Below, in pieces: positions 10,292 through 19,009 of a stretch of DNA of 64,000 nt. The notes under the pieces are model-generated. The model ran no database searches. It was not told the DNA's origin and saw nothing but the letters and a program-made list of their open reading frames with translations. Source of the stretch: Streptomyces sp. DH41 (GTDB lineage: Bacteria; Actinomycetota; Actinomycetes; Streptomycetales; Streptomycetaceae); the NCBI RefSeq assembly GCF_029813785.1, contig NZ_JARVKY010000002.1:663817-727816 (forward strand), given 5' to 3'. The stretch's first letter is position 1. Every line of letters begins with the position of its first letter. Both the position numbers and the translations under genes were made by a program.

Positions 10292-10579
10292 TCACGGCGC
10301 CGGCGGCGGGCCCGGGTCTGTGAGCGTCCCGTCCACCGACTCGAACCGCCACCGGTGTGCCGCCCGCGTGACCAGGTCCCCGTCCGGCTCGGGCAGCTCC
10401 GGCAGGTCGGCGTCGTAGGGGGCGTCCCACCAGGTGATGACGAGGACGCGGTCCTGCGGGGCGCGGAGGGTCTCCCGGCGCAGCGGGGTGCCGTCGAGCG
10501 GCTGCGCCCGCGCCCAGGCCAGCAGTTCCTCGCCCCGGCCGGGCACGGCCCGCGCCTCCCACATCAGCGCGACGGTCAC
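10292..10579 (-). CDS. Small conserved hypothetical protein, coupled to tsaD
   Basis: 95 aa, GTG at 10579 overlapping the tsaD stop (GTGA), so it is translated by coupling as the last gene of the tsaB-rimI-tsaD unit. The [18 protein letters not shown] start and VLVITWWDA strand resemble the dimeric alpha/beta-barrel (antibiotic-monooxygenase-like) fold, but no catalytic residues can be assigned. The rest is Pro/Asp rich. Confidence 0.72.
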   Translation of the reverse strand: MTVALMWEARAVPGRGEELLAWARAQPLDGTPLRRETLRAPQDRVLVITWWDAPYDADLPELPEPDGDLVTRAAHRWRFESVDGTLTDPGPPPAP

Positions 10580-11706
10580 GAGTACAGGTTCTCCTTGCTG
10601 ACCTCGTGGACGTGGTCGTGAGCATGGGTGTGAGAGGGCGCGTGCGGGTGGTCGCGGCCCGGCACATGGGGTTCCGTCACCGGGAGCGACGAGTCCGCCG
10701 AGAGGTCCCAGTCGGAGGCGGCCCGGCCCCGGGCGACCATCTCCGCGCCGAGCGCGGCCACCATCGCCCCGTTGTCCGTGCACAGCTTCGGCCGCGGTAC
10801 GCGCAACCGGATGCCGGCCGCCTCGCAGCGTTCCTGGGCGAGGACCCGCAGCCGGGAGTTGGCGGCCACGCCGCCGCCGATCATGAGGTGGTCGACGCCC
10901 TCGTCCTTGCAGGCCCGCACCGCCTTGCGGGTCAGTACGTCCACGACCGCCTCCTGGAAGGAGGCCGACACGTCGCGCACCGGCACCTCCTCCCCCGCCG
11001 CCCGCTTCGCCTCGATCCAGCGGGCCACGGCCGTCTTCAGCCCGGAGAAGGAGAAGTCGTACGCCGCGTCGCGCGGGCCGGTGAGCCCGCGCGGGAACGC
11101 GATCGCCTTCGGGTCGCCCTCGCGCGCGTACCGGTCGATGACGGGGCCGCCGGGGAAGCCCAGGTTCAGCACACGGGCGATCTTGTCGAAGGCCTCGCCG
11201 GCCGCGTCGTCGATGGTGGCGCCCATCGGGCGGACGTCGGAGGTGATGTCCGAGGAGAGCAGGAGGGACGAGTGGCCGCCGGAGACCAGCAGCGCCATCG
11301 TCGGCTCGGGCAGCGGGCCGTGCTCCAGCTGGTCGACGCAGATGTGGGAGGCGAGGTGGTTGACGCCGTACAGGGGCTTGCCGAGGGCGTACGCGTACGC
11401 CTTCGCCGCCGAGACGCCGACCAGCAGGGCGCCGGCGAGGCCGGGGCCCGCGGTGACGGCGATGCCGTCGAGGTCGCGCGCGCTCACCCCCGCCTCCTTC
11501 AGGGCGCGGTCGATCGTGGGGACCATCGCCTCCAGGTGGGCGCGGCTCGCCACCTCCGGCACGACGCCGCCGAAACGGGCGTGCTCGTCGACGCTGGACG
11601 CGACGGCGTCGGCCAGCAGGGTGGTGCCGCGGACGACACCGACGCCGGTCTCGTCGCAGGAGGTCTCGATCCCCAGCACGAGAGGCTCGTCGCGTGAGTC
11701 AGCCAT
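10576..11706 (-). CDS. tsaD: tRNA N6-adenosine threonylcarbamoyltransferase TsaD
   Basis: Kae1/Qri7/YgjD-family enzyme that, with TsaB and TsaE, transfers threonylcarbamoyl to A37 of ANN-decoding tRNAs (376 aa). ASKHA fold with [12 protein letters not shown] at the N-terminus, the metal-binding HLASH motif, [20 protein letters not shown] and the second metal region [13 protein letters not shown]. The C-terminus has an added His-rich tail ([16 protein letters not shown]). The ATG overlaps the end of rimI by 8 bp. Confidence 0.97.
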   Translation of the reverse strand: MADSRDEPLVLGIETSCDETGVGVVRGTTLLADAVASSVDEHARFGGVVPEVASRAHLEAMVPTIDRALKEAGVSARDLDGIAVTAGPGLAGALLVGVSAAKAYAYALGKPLYGVNHLASHICVDQLEHGPLPEPTMALLVSGGHSSLLLSSDITSDVRPMGATIDDAAGEAFDKIARVLNLGFPGGPVIDRYAREGDPKAIAFPRGLTGPRDAAYDFSFSGLKTAVARWIEAKRAAGEEVPVRDVSASFQEAVVDVLTRKAVRACKDEGVDHLMIGGGVAANSRLRVLAQERCEAAGIRLRVPRPKLCTDNGAMVAALGAEMVARGRAASDWDLSADSSLPVTEPHVPGRDHPHAPSHTHAHDHVHEVSKENLYS

Positions 11707-12238
11707 GGTTGTCGGTTCCTCGCTCGGTTCCCGGTACGGGGGTGGAAGGGTCGGTCAGGCGCATCACCAGGGCGTCCACGTTGCCCGGCTGGTAGTAGCC
11801 GCGCCGGAAACCGATGGGCTCGAAGCCGAAGCGCTCGTACAGCCGCTGCGCGCGGGTGTTGTCCACCCGGCACTCCAGCAGCACCTCGGCGCACTCGAAG
11901 TCGGTCGCCGCCCGCAGCAGTTCGGTCAGCAGCCGCGCACCGAGGCCGGTGCCCCAGTGGTCGCGGGCGACCGCGATGGTCTGCACGTCGGCCTGCTCCC
12001 CGGAGGAGACCAGACCCGCGTAGCCGGCCAGTCGGCCGTCCACCTCGGCGACCAGGTACCGCCGGCTCGCCCCGGGGCCGCGCGCGTGGGCCAGCTCGGA
12101 CCAGAACATCCCCCGCGACCAGGCGTCCTCGGGGAACAGTTCCCGTTCCATCCGGAGCACGGGGTCGATGTCCCACCAGCGCATCTCGCGCAGTTCGGCG
12201 TCCACGGGCGAGGTCACGGGTTCGGTCGATCCGGTCAC
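11699..12238 (-). CDS. rimI: Ribosomal-protein-alanine N-acetyltransferase RimI (GNAT)
   Basis: 179 aa from the GTG at 12238, which overlaps the tsaB stop (GTGA). GNAT domain with the acetyl-CoA loop around [15 protein letters not shown] (Q/RxxGxG/A type), [19 protein letters not shown] and a C-terminal DALVMRL strand. RimI acetylates the N-terminus of S18 in enterobacteria; the actinobacterial substrate may be broader. Its place between tsaB and tsaD is a common actinobacterial arrangement. Confidence 0.93.
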   Translation of the reverse strand: MTGSTEPVTSPVDAELREMRWWDIDPVLRMERELFPEDAWSRGMFWSELAHARGPGASRRYLVAEVDGRLAGYAGLVSSGEQADVQTIAVARDHWGTGLGARLLTELLRAATDFECAEVLLECRVDNTRAQRLYERFGFEPIGFRRGYYQPGNVDALVMRLTDPSTPVPGTERGTDNHG

Positions 12239-12888
12239 TTCGGGGTGACCACCTTGTAGTTCTTGGGGACCTGGGCGTCGGGCCGGCGCAGGTACAGCGG
12301 CCGGGGCGCGGGCAGGTCCTCGCCCGCCGCGAGCTTCTCGGCGGCCAGGCACGCCAGGGCGGCGGCGGACACGTGCTCGGGCTCGTGCGCCTTCGGGAAG
12401 GTGTCCGGGTACAGCAGCGCGCCCGCGCCGACGGCCGGGAGCCCGGCCACCCGCTCGGCGATGTCGGCGGGGCGGTCCACCGCCGGGTCGGTGAGGCGGG
12501 TGCGGGAGTCGGCGTACCGCGCCCAGTAGACCTCCTTGCGGCGGGCGTCGGTCGCCACCACGAAGGAGTCCTCCAGGTCGGCGGCGTAGGCGAGGCCGTC
12601 CAGCGTGCACACGCCGTGCACGGGCACGCCGAGCGCGAGTCCGAAGGTGTCCGCGGTCATCAGGCCGACGCGCAGGCCCGTGTACGGGCCGGGGCCGGTC
12701 CCGGCGACGATGCCGGTGACGGCGTCGAGCCGCAGGCCGGCCTCGGCGAGCACCCGGTCGACGGCGGGCAGCAGCAGTTCACCGTGCCGGCGTGCGTCCA
12801 CCTGACTCGACGAGGCGATGACGTCCGTACCGTCGTGCAGCGCGACGGTCACGGCGGGCGTGGCGGTATCCAGAGCGAGCAAGAGCAC
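12235..12888 (-). CDS. tsaB: tRNA threonylcarbamoyladenosine biosynthesis protein TsaB
   Basis: 217 aa, ASKHA-fold partner of TsaD. Starts MLLLALDTATPAVTVALHDG and carries GTGPGPYTGLRVGLMTA. First gene of a tightly coupled tsaB-rimI-tsaD-(95-aa protein) operon in which three consecutive junctions overlap. TsaE is encoded separately at 13994. Confidence 0.96.
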   Translation of the reverse strand: MLLLALDTATPAVTVALHDGTDVIASSSQVDARRHGELLLPAVDRVLAEAGLRLDAVTGIVAGTGPGPYTGLRVGLMTADTFGLALGVPVHGVCTLDGLAYAADLEDSFVVATDARRKEVYWARYADSRTRLTDPAVDRPADIAERVAGLPAVGAGALLYPDTFPKAHEPEHVSAAALACLAAEKLAAGEDLPAPRPLYLRRPDAQVPKNYKVVTPK

Positions 12889-13106
12889 GCAAACAGCCTA
12901 CGGCGCCGCGCGGGCCGTGTCGGACGCCCGGTCGCCGGGCCCGGCGCCACCGGCCGGTGTCGTCGTGGGCCGGCCCGCGTCGTCCCGCGCCACCGGCCCA
13001 CGGCACCGGCCCACGGCACCCGTGTCGCCCACCGTGATCGCGCGCTCACCGACTGCTACCGTCGCCGGGGAACGCACGCACGAGTACGACGACGAGGTGG
13101 TCGCCA

Positions 13107-13661
13107 GTGGTAAGCAGCAGCGCCGGTATCGTCACCGGCCTCACCGCGGCGGCCCTCGTGACGATCGGCGTCCTCGGCCACCAGGCGTCGACCGCCGCCC
13201 AGACCGACCCGGGCCGGGCCCGGGTGAGCGCCACGCCCGCGCCCGGCGCCTCCAAGGCACCGCGCGACCGGCGGCACCCGGACGCCCTGCCCGCCGGGTC
13301 CGGAAGGGGTGAACGGGTGGTGTACTCGGTGGACGACGACCGGGTGTGGCTGGTCGACCCGGGCAACAAGGTCCGGCGCACCTTCGAGGTGACACCCGGC
13401 ACGGTCGAACCGGCACCCGGCACCTACTCGGTCACGTCCCGTTCGAAGCGGGTCACCGGCTCCGACGGCGTCCCGGTCGAGCATGTCGTGCGCTTCGCCG
13501 GTGTCGGGGGCGTGACCATCGGGTTCAGCGCGGCGGTGAACGGCTCCACGGCGAAACCCGACCCGGACCGGCGCACCGGCGGCATCCGGGAGACACGCGC
13601 GGACGGCGACGCCATGTGGCGGTTCGCGACGATCGGGCAGCGGGTCGTCGTCGTCCCCTAG
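13107..13661 (+). CDS. Secreted L,D-transpeptidase-like protein lacking the catalytic Cys
   Basis: 184 aa from GTG 13107 with a GAGG Shine-Dalgarno 9 nt upstream. An N-terminal hydrophobic segment (about 5-25) looks like a signal peptide or anchor, followed by a Pro/Ala linker. Residues about 70-184 follow the YkuD plan: the N-terminal strand pair (VVYSVDDDRVWLVDPGNKV..TFEVTPG) and a final block TGGIRETRADGDAMWRF..VGQ-like..VVVV. In active enzymes that block reads SHGCIR; here it is TGGIR, with Ile where the nucleophilic Cys should be. So it is probably a non-catalytic relative, for example a binding or scaffolding protein. The assignment rests on pattern only. Confidence 0.65.
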   Translation: MVSSSAGIVTGLTAAALVTIGVLGHQASTAAQTDPGRARVSATPAPGASKAPRDRRHPDALPAGSGRGERVVYSVDDDRVWLVDPGNKVRRTFEVTPGTVEPAPGTYSVTSRSKRVTGSDGVPVEHVVRFAGVGGVTIGFSAAVNGSTAKPDPDRRTGGIRETRADGDAMWRFATIGQRVVVVP

Positions 13662-13698
13662 GCACCGGGCCCGTACGCGCCGCGTCGCGCCGCACGGT

Positions 13699-13854
13699 TC
13701 AGGCGGCCTCGCGGTGCTCCCGGACGGGGTGGCACGTCTCCGGCTCGGGCGCGCGCGGCGGCGTCGAGATCGCCTTCGCGGCGGCGCAGGACGCGAGCAG
13801 TTCGTGCATCGACACCCCGGCGGGCGCGGGCGGCTGCGACTGGGGCTCTGACAT
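13699..13854 (-). CDS. 51-aa small protein behind an iron-box-like palindrome
   Basis: Begins MSEPQSQPPAPAG and contains MHELLASCAAAKAIS and ETCHP; two Cys in total. An AGGAGG ribosome-binding site lies 6 nt before the ATG at 13854, which makes the short ORF convincing. A 24-bp perfect palindrome lies 28 bp upstream of the start. No domain is recognised; no signal peptide or membrane segment is present. It is probably a cytoplasmic small protein under metal or redox-type control. Confidence 0.7.
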   Translation of the reverse strand: MSEPQSQPPAPAGVSMHELLASCAAAKAISTPPRAPEPETCHPVREHREAA

Positions 13855-13881
13855 GGACGCCTCCTGAAGGTCGGGGGCGGG

Positions 13882-13905
13882 CGTAGTTAGGCATGCCTAA
13901 CTACG
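13882..13905 (-). promoter_or_regulatory. 24-bp perfect palindrome, iron-box-like operator
   Basis: Half-site CGTAGTTAGGCA followed immediately by its exact reverse complement. It matches the DtxR/IdeR/DmdR 19-bp iron box at about 12 of 19 positions in two overlapping registers. Position (just ahead of the 51-aa gene, after the tsaE stop) suits an operator. Confidence 0.6.
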
Positions 13906-13993
13906 TGCTGGATACCATGTGACCACGCCCAAGACCCCGAAGGCAATATTTTGCCGACGCCTTGTCGGAACATCTTGCGGAAGAGAAGCCGGC

Positions 13994-14626
13994 TCAGACC
14001 GCGAGCACGCTCAGGTCGGCGGCGGCCCAGCGCTCGCCGATGCCCGTCAGCGTCACGTGCCGCACCTCGTCCGTGGTGTCGCCGACGGCCCGGTCGATCC
14101 GGAGCCGCAACCGGTCGTCGGTCAGCTCCTCGACCTTGCCCTCGCCCCACTCCACGACGATCACCGAGTCGGGCAGGGAGACGTCGAGGTCGAGGTCCTC
14201 CATCTCGTCCAGACCGCCGGACAGCCGGTAGGCGTCGACGTGGACGAGCGGCGGACCGTCGCCGAGGGAGGGGTGCACGCGGGCGATCACGAAGGTCGGG
14301 GAGGTGACGGCGCCGCGCACGCCCATGCCCTCGCCGAGCCCCCGGGTCAGCGTCGTCTTGCCCGCGCCCAGCTCCCCGCTGAGCATCAGCAGGTCCCCGG
14401 CGCGCAGCACCGTGGCGAGCCTGCGGCCCAGTTCGCGCATCTGCTCCGGGGAGGTGACGGTGATCTCGACGCCGGGGGCGGACTCGAAGGACCTCGAGGA
14501 CTCGGAGAAGTCGGACGAGCCGGAGAAGTCGGAGAAGTCGGAGGACTCGGAGGACTCGAAAGGCTTCGGGGACTCGAAGGACTCAGCCGGGTCCCGCGGT
14601 GCTGCTGGTGCTTCCATAGCCATCAA
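13994..14626 (-). CDS. tsaE: tRNA threonylcarbamoyladenosine biosynthesis ATPase TsaE, Ser/Glu-rich N-terminus
   Basis: P-loop ATPase that drives the TsaBD cycle (210 aa). Walker A is SGELGAGKTTLTRGLG and the family motifs TSPTFVIAR, HVDAYRL and VVEWGEG follow. The first 50 or so residues are a low-complexity ESS/DFS/FES repeat absent from most TsaE proteins, encoded by near-identical GACTCGGAG-type DNA repeats at 14481-14586. Start: ATG 14626, alternatively ATG 14617; either way the gene overlaps the end of the hydrolase gene by about 40 bp. Downstream of alr and the hydrolase, as in many actinobacteria. Confidence 0.93.
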   Translation of the reverse strand: MMAMEAPAAPRDPAESFESPKPFESSESSDFSDFSGSSDFSESSRSFESAPGVEITVTSPEQMRELGRRLATVLRAGDLLMLSGELGAGKTTLTRGLGEGMGVRGAVTSPTFVIARVHPSLGDGPPLVHVDAYRLSGGLDEMEDLDLDVSLPDSVIVVEWGEGKVEELTDDRLRLRIDRAVGDTTDEVRHVTLTGIGERWAAADLSVLAV

Positions 14627-15842
14627 CCGTAGCCGCTGCGGGCACAGCTCCCGCGCGGGCGAGCAGGTCGGCCAGGCGGTCGGTGACCAGCTCCGGATGC
14701 TCCAGCATCACCAGGTGCCCCGCGTCGGGCACGAGCACCAGCTCCGCGTCCGGCAGCAGGTCGGCGATCGCCTCGCTGTGCTCACTCGGCGTCACCAGGT
14801 CCCGCACCCCGGCCAGTACGAGGACCGGCAGGTCGGCGAAGTGGGCGAGGGCCTCGGTCTTGTCGTGGTCGTTGAAGGCCGGATAGTACTCGGCGACCAC
14901 GTCGATCGGCGTCGACTCGATCATCCGCTCGGCGAACCGGGCCACGGCCGGGTCGACGTCCCGCGACGCGAACGAGTACCGCTTGATGATCCCGGCGAAC
15001 AGGTCCGCCGTCGCCCGCCGCCCCTTCTCCACGAGCTCGGCCCGCTGCCCCAGCGCCTTCAGGACGCCCGGGAGCACCCGCCGGACCGCGTTGACGCCGG
15101 CCACGGGCAACCCGAAGTTGACCTCGCCGAGCCGCCCGGAGGACGTGCCGACGAGGGCGACACCGACGACCCGGTCGGCCACCAGTTCCGGGAACGCGTC
15201 GGCCAGGGCCATCACGGTCATGCCGCCCATGGAGTGTCCGACCAGCACGATCGGTCCCTCGGGCACGGCCGCGTCGATGACGGCCTTCAGGTCCCGGCCC
15301 AGGTCCTCGATGCTGATCGGCCGGTCGTCCCGTACCTGGGACACGCCCCGCCCGGACCGGCCGTGGCTGCGCTGGTCCCAGTGCACGGTGCGGACGACGC
15401 CCCTGAGGGCGGCCCGCTGGAAGTGCCAGGAGTCCTGGTTCAGGCAGTAGCCGTGGCTGAAGACGACGGTCACGGGGGCGGGTGCCTTACGGCCGAACAG
15501 CCGCCGGCGGCGCCGGGTGAGCGCGGACTCCGTCTCCGGGTCGACGTCGTCGACCTCGTAGTACAGCTCGGTGCCGTCGTCGGCGTACGCCCTGCCCGGA
15601 GTGCCGCGCAGTCCGCCGTACGGGCCCGTCGAGTCGAGGGCGAGCCGGGCCTTCTGGCGCATCCCGCGGCCGACGGTGAGCCGTTCTATCGCCACGCCGG
15701 CCGCGGCGCCCGCCGCGACCACCCCTATCGCGACACCGGCGATGCCGGTCGCCCGGCGCCAGCCGCCGGCGGCGACCTCGGTGGCGGCCTCCGTGGCGGA
15801 GGCGACGGCCGCCGCGACGGCCTCCGTGTTGCTCTCGCTCAC
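14583..15842 (-). CDS. Alpha/beta hydrolase, membrane-associated
   Basis: 419 aa from the GTG at 15842, preceded by GAGGAG about 8 nt upstream; an earlier ATG (15905) lacks this. An Ala-rich N-terminal region with one hydrophobic segment (about 28-50) is followed by the hydrolase core: VFSHGYCLNQDSW (oxyanion region), WDQRSHGRSG, LVGHSMGGMT (nucleophile Ser in GHSMG), LAGVRDLVTP (acid Asp) and DAGHLVMLEHP (catalytic His). The triad is complete. It lies between alr and tsaE, a widespread actinobacterial order, so a link to cell envelope or general metabolism is possible; the substrate is unknown. Confidence 0.9.
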   Translation of the reverse strand: MSESNTEAVAAAVASATEAATEVAAGGWRRATGIAGVAIGVVAAGAAAGVAIERLTVGRGMRQKARLALDSTGPYGGLRGTPGRAYADDGTELYYEVDDVDPETESALTRRRRRLFGRKAPAPVTVVFSHGYCLNQDSWHFQRAALRGVVRTVHWDQRSHGRSGRGVSQVRDDRPISIEDLGRDLKAVIDAAVPEGPIVLVGHSMGGMTVMALADAFPELVADRVVGVALVGTSSGRLGEVNFGLPVAGVNAVRRVLPGVLKALGQRAELVEKGRRATADLFAGIIKRYSFASRDVDPAVARFAERMIESTPIDVVAEYYPAFNDHDKTEALAHFADLPVLVLAGVRDLVTPSEHSEAIADLLPDAELVLVPDAGHLVMLEHPELVTDRLADLLARAGAVPAAATVDGYGSTSSTAGPG

Positions 15843-15935
15843 GTACCGCTCCTCTTCGCCGGGCCGTGGTGGTTCCCCGCTGGTTACTGATTCACCTGGA
15901 CACACGTCCCACGCGTCACTCCGTGGACGGACGCG

Positions 15936-17102
15936 TCACTCGTTGACGTAGACGCGCGGGACGCGGGTTCCGATCCGGGTGACGATCTCGTACGCGATGG
16001 TGCCCGCCGCCTGCGCCCAGTCCTCGGCGGTGGGCTCGCCGCGGTCACCGGGGCCGAACAGCACCGCCTCGGTGCCGGGCTCCGGCCGGTCCCCGCCCAG
16101 GTCCACGACGAACTGGTCCATCGCGATCCGCCCCGCGACCGTGCGCCACTTGCCGTCGACGAGGACGGGGCCGGTGGAGGAGGCGTGGCGCGGGACGCCG
16201 TCCGCGTAGCCGAGGGGGACGAGGCCGAGGGTGGTCTCGCCGGGGGTCGTGTAGTGGTGACCGTAGCTGACGCCGTGACCGCCGGGGACCTGCTTGACCA
16301 GGGCCAGCGAGGCGGCCAGCGTCATCGCGGGGCGCAGTCCGAAGTCGGCGGGGGTGCCGATCTCGGGGCTGGGCGAGACGCCGTACATCGCGATGCCCGG
16401 CCGTACGAGGTCGAAGTGGCTCTCGGGGAGGGTGAGCGTGGCCGGCGAGTTGGCGATGTGCCGCACGTCGGGGCGTACGCCCTGCCGCTCGGCGTAGGCC
16501 GTCATCTCACGGAAGACGGTGAGCTGGGCGGCGATGGACGGGTGCCCGGGCTCGTCGGCGCAGGCGAAGTGCGACCAGAGTCCGGTGACGCGGAGCAGCC
16601 CCTCGCTCTCGGCACGCAGGGCCTGACGGACCAGTTCCGCCCAGTCCTCGCCGGGCTGGCAGCCGCTCCGGCCGAGCCCGGTGTCGGCCTTGAGCTGCAC
16701 GCGCGCGGGGTGCCCCGCCCGCCGTGCCGCCTCGGTGACCTCGTCCAGGGCCCACATCCCGCTGACGGACACGTCGAGACCGGCTTCGACGGCCTCCCGC
16801 CAGGGGCCGCCCGGTGTCCACAGCCAGCACATGATCCGCACGTCGTCCGGCAGGCCCGCGTCCGCGCGCAGCGCGAGGGCCTCCTGCGGCGTGGCGGTGC
16901 CCAGCCAGGTCGCGCCCGCCGCGACGGCCGCGCGGGCGCACGGGATCGCGCCGTGGCCGTAGGCGTCGGCCTTGACGACGGCCATGAGAGCCGCCCCGGG
17001 GGCCCGTTCGCGCAGTGCGCGGACGTTGGCCCGCAGGGCGGCCAGATCGATCTCGGCACGGGCCCGCAGCACCGCGTCCCGCCGAGCAGCTGTCTCACTC
17101 AT
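15936..17102 (-). CDS. alr: Alanine racemase
   Basis: PLP enzyme making D-alanine for peptidoglycan (388 aa). The PLP-binding Lys is in [11 protein letters not shown] (K44), [12 protein letters not shown] and RPGIAMYG follow in the TIM barrel, and the second catalytic Tyr sits in the [10 protein letters not shown] region of the C-terminal beta domain. The gene is divergent from acpS; 67 bp separate the two starts. Confidence 0.97.
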   Translation of the reverse strand: MSETAARRDAVLRARAEIDLAALRANVRALRERAPGAALMAVVKADAYGHGAIPCARAAVAAGATWLGTATPQEALALRADAGLPDDVRIMCWLWTPGGPWREAVEAGLDVSVSGMWALDEVTEAARRAGHPARVQLKADTGLGRSGCQPGEDWAELVRQALRAESEGLLRVTGLWSHFACADEPGHPSIAAQLTVFREMTAYAERQGVRPDVRHIANSPATLTLPESHFDLVRPGIAMYGVSPSPEIGTPADFGLRPAMTLAASLALVKQVPGGHGVSYGHHYTTPGETTLGLVPLGYADGVPRHASSTGPVLVDGKWRTVAGRIAMDQFVVDLGGDRPEPGTEAVLFGPGDRGEPTAEDWAQAAGTIAYEIVTRIGTRVPRVYVNE

Positions 17103-17168
17103 CGTGTCCCCAGTCTCTCAGAGCGCCCGGGGCCCGCTTTCCCGCGGACAGGCCCTAGGGTGCCCGGC

Positions 17169-17540
17169 ATGAGCATCATCGGGGTCGGGATCGACGTGGC
17201 CGAGGTCGAGCGGTTCGGGGCGTCACTGGAGCGCACGCCGGCCATGGCCCAGCGGCTTTTCCTGGAGAGCGAGTTGCTGCTGCCCAGCGGGGAGCGCCGG
17301 GGCGTCGCCTCGCTCGCCGCCCGTTTCGCGGCGAAGGAGGCCCTGGCCAAGGCGCTCGGCGCACCGGCGGGGCTGCACTGGACGGACGCCGAGGTGTACG
17401 TCGAGGACAGCGGACGGCCGCGGCTGCGGGTGACGGGGACAGTGGCGGCGCGGGCGGCGGAGCTGGGGGTGGCGTCGTGGCACGTGTCGCTGAGCCATGA
17501 CGCGGGGGTGGCGTCGGCGGTGGTGATCGCGGAAGGCTGA
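17169..17540 (+). CDS. acpS: Holo-[acyl-carrier-protein] synthase
   Basis: 123 aa, the usual AcpS length. It transfers 4'-phosphopantetheine from CoA to acyl carrier proteins. Motifs: [12 protein letters not shown] with the Mg-binding Asp, and [14 protein letters not shown] with the catalytic Lys/Glu, then [19 protein letters not shown]. The longer open frame upstream of 17169 is antisense to alr and not real. Five bases separate it from the FGE-like gene, so they may be co-transcribed. Confidence 0.95.
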   Translation: MSIIGVGIDVAEVERFGASLERTPAMAQRLFLESELLLPSGERRGVASLAARFAAKEALAKALGAPAGLHWTDAEVYVEDSGRPRLRVTGTVAARAAELGVASWHVSLSHDAGVASAVVIAEG

Positions 17541-17545
17541 CGCCC

Positions 17546-18340
17546 ATGAACGTCAGTGGTGCGGGTGTCGAGGACGAGGACGTGGGCGCGGAGCCGGGGG
17601 CCGGGACGGGGACGGGGGCCGGGATGGGGACGGGGGCCGGGACGGAGCCGGGGGCCGGGACGGGGATCAGGATGGTCTCCGTGCCGTCGGGACGGGTGAC
17701 CCTGTCGGACCGGCGGACGCGGCGCAGCTGGCCGGTGGAGGTGGCGTCCTGTCGGCTGGCGGCGTTCCCGGTCACGCGGGCCGAGTACGCCCGGGTCACC
17801 GGTGAGCCGGCCCCGGCCGCGCGGGAGGGGCTGCTGCCCGTCGCGGAGGTCTCGTGGACGGACGCGGTCGGTTTCTGCAACGCGCTGTCGCGGCACGAAG
17901 GGCTGCACCCGGCCTACCGTGTCGACGCCGACGGTGGCGTCGCCTGGGACACCTCCGCCGACGGGTACCGGCTGCCGACCGAGGCCGAATGGGAACACGC
18001 CTGCCGCGCCGGGACGGACGGCCCGCGCTACGGCCCCCTGGACGACATCGCCCGGTACCGGGGAAACTCGCGGGAGCGCGTCCACGAGGTGGGCGGCATG
18101 CTGCCGAACGCGTGGGGCCTGTACGACACGCTCGGCAACGTCTGGGAGTGGTGCTGGGACCTCTACGACGCCGAGGTGTACGGCGCCTACCGGGTGCTGC
18201 GCGGCGGCGGCTGGTTCGACGAGCACTGGAGCTGCCGGGCCTCGGTGCGGCGCCGCAGCCACCCCACGTTCCGGGTCGACGACGTGGGGTTCCGCGTCGC
18301 CCGCTCCGTCGGCGGAGGCGGTCAGGACCCCGTCGGCTGA
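17546..18340 (+). CDS. Formylglycine-generating-enzyme-like (SUMF1/EgtB fold) protein
   Basis: 264 aa. After a Gly/Thr/Pro/Glu repeat (about residues 5-42, encoded by tandem GGGACGGGGGCC-type DNA repeats) comes the FGE-sulfatase fold: PVTRAEYARVTG, VSWTDAVGFCNALSRHEGL, YRLPTEAEWEHACRAG, NAWGLYDTLGNVWEWCWDLY, RVLRGGGWFDEHWSCRASVRRR and DVGFRVAR. Copper-binding FGE needs two Cys in the final region; here only one (SC) is seen near that position. The protein may be a non-FGE member, such as a binding protein or an EgtB-like oxidase lacking its His motif. No sulfatase gene is adjacent. Its last 19 bp overlap the convergent cupin regulator gene. Confidence 0.85.
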   Translation: MNVSGAGVEDEDVGAEPGAGTGTGAGMGTGAGTEPGAGTGIRMVSVPSGRVTLSDRRTRRSWPVEVASCRLAAFPVTRAEYARVTGEPAPAAREGLLPVAEVSWTDAVGFCNALSRHEGLHPAYRVDADGGVAWDTSADGYRLPTEAEWEHACRAGTDGPRYGPLDDIARYRGNSRERVHEVGGMLPNAWGLYDTLGNVWEWCWDLYDAEVYGAYRVLRGGGWFDEHWSCRASVRRRSHPTFRVDDVGFRVARSVGGGGQDPVG

Positions 18341-18936
18341 ACCCGGATGTGCATACGCTCGCCCTGTGCCCCGTACAGGGCGAGCCACTCGACGGGCCGG
18401 TCCCCCGCGTTGGCGACGCCGTGCGGGACGCGGGTGTCGAACTCCGCCGTCTCGCCGGCCGCGAGGACCAGGTCGTGGTCGCCCAGGGCGAGGAGCAGGC
18501 GGCCGGAGAGGACGTAGATCCACTCGTGGCCCTCGTGGGAGCCCTGTTCCGGTCGCGGGGTCCATTCGGTCCGCGCGAGGGCCGGGGCGGGGAGGATCTG
18601 CTTGTAGGCGTGCAGCCCGTCGTTCGGGTTGCGGGTGAGGGGGATCCAGGTCTGGCCGTGCCGGGTGAAGGGGCGCGGGTGGACGCGGGGGTCGCCGGTC
18701 CGGGAGCCGACCAGTTCGTCCAGGGGCAGACGGTGCGCCCTGGCCAGCGGCAGCAGGTGCCGCAGCCCCGGCTCGCGCAGGCCGGACTCCAGCCGGGACA
18801 GCGTGGACACGGAGATGCCGGTGGCGGAGCCGAGCTGGGCCAGGGTGAGCCCGCGGGCCTGTCGGATGGCGCGCAGGCGTGCTCCCAGCGAGGTCATCAC
18901 CTGTGCCGTCTCGTCGTCGTCGCCCATGGGAGCCAT
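18322..18936 (-). CDS. XRE-type HTH regulator with C-terminal cupin domain
   Basis: 204 aa. HTH at about 15-70 (LTLAQLGSATGISVSTLSRLESG), then a cupin barrel at about 120-200 (HEWIYVLSGRLLLALGD, LAAGETAEFDTRVPHGVANAG). The PuuR/SutR-like architecture senses small metabolites through the cupin. It is divergent from the nnr gene starting 73 bp away, so it may control that gene or itself. Confidence 0.9.
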   Translation of the reverse strand: MAPMGDDDETAQVMTSLGARLRAIRQARGLTLAQLGSATGISVSTLSRLESGLREPGLRHLLPLARAHRLPLDELVGSRTGDPRVHPRPFTRHGQTWIPLTRNPNDGLHAYKQILPAPALARTEWTPRPEQGSHEGHEWIYVLSGRLLLALGDHDLVLAAGETAEFDTRVPHGVANAGDRPVEWLALYGAQGERMHIRVQPTGS

Positions 18937-19009
18937 GAGATCAACTGTCCCGCACGCCGCTCGGGGGCGGGTCCGTGACGTTCACGGCGTACGGGGAAGA
19001 CTCGACGGC

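Noticed and set aside
17590..17670. Tandem repeats as a possible CRISPR or satellite array
   Set aside because: Repeat units lie in frame in a coding sequence and encode a Gly/Thr tail; no unique spacers.
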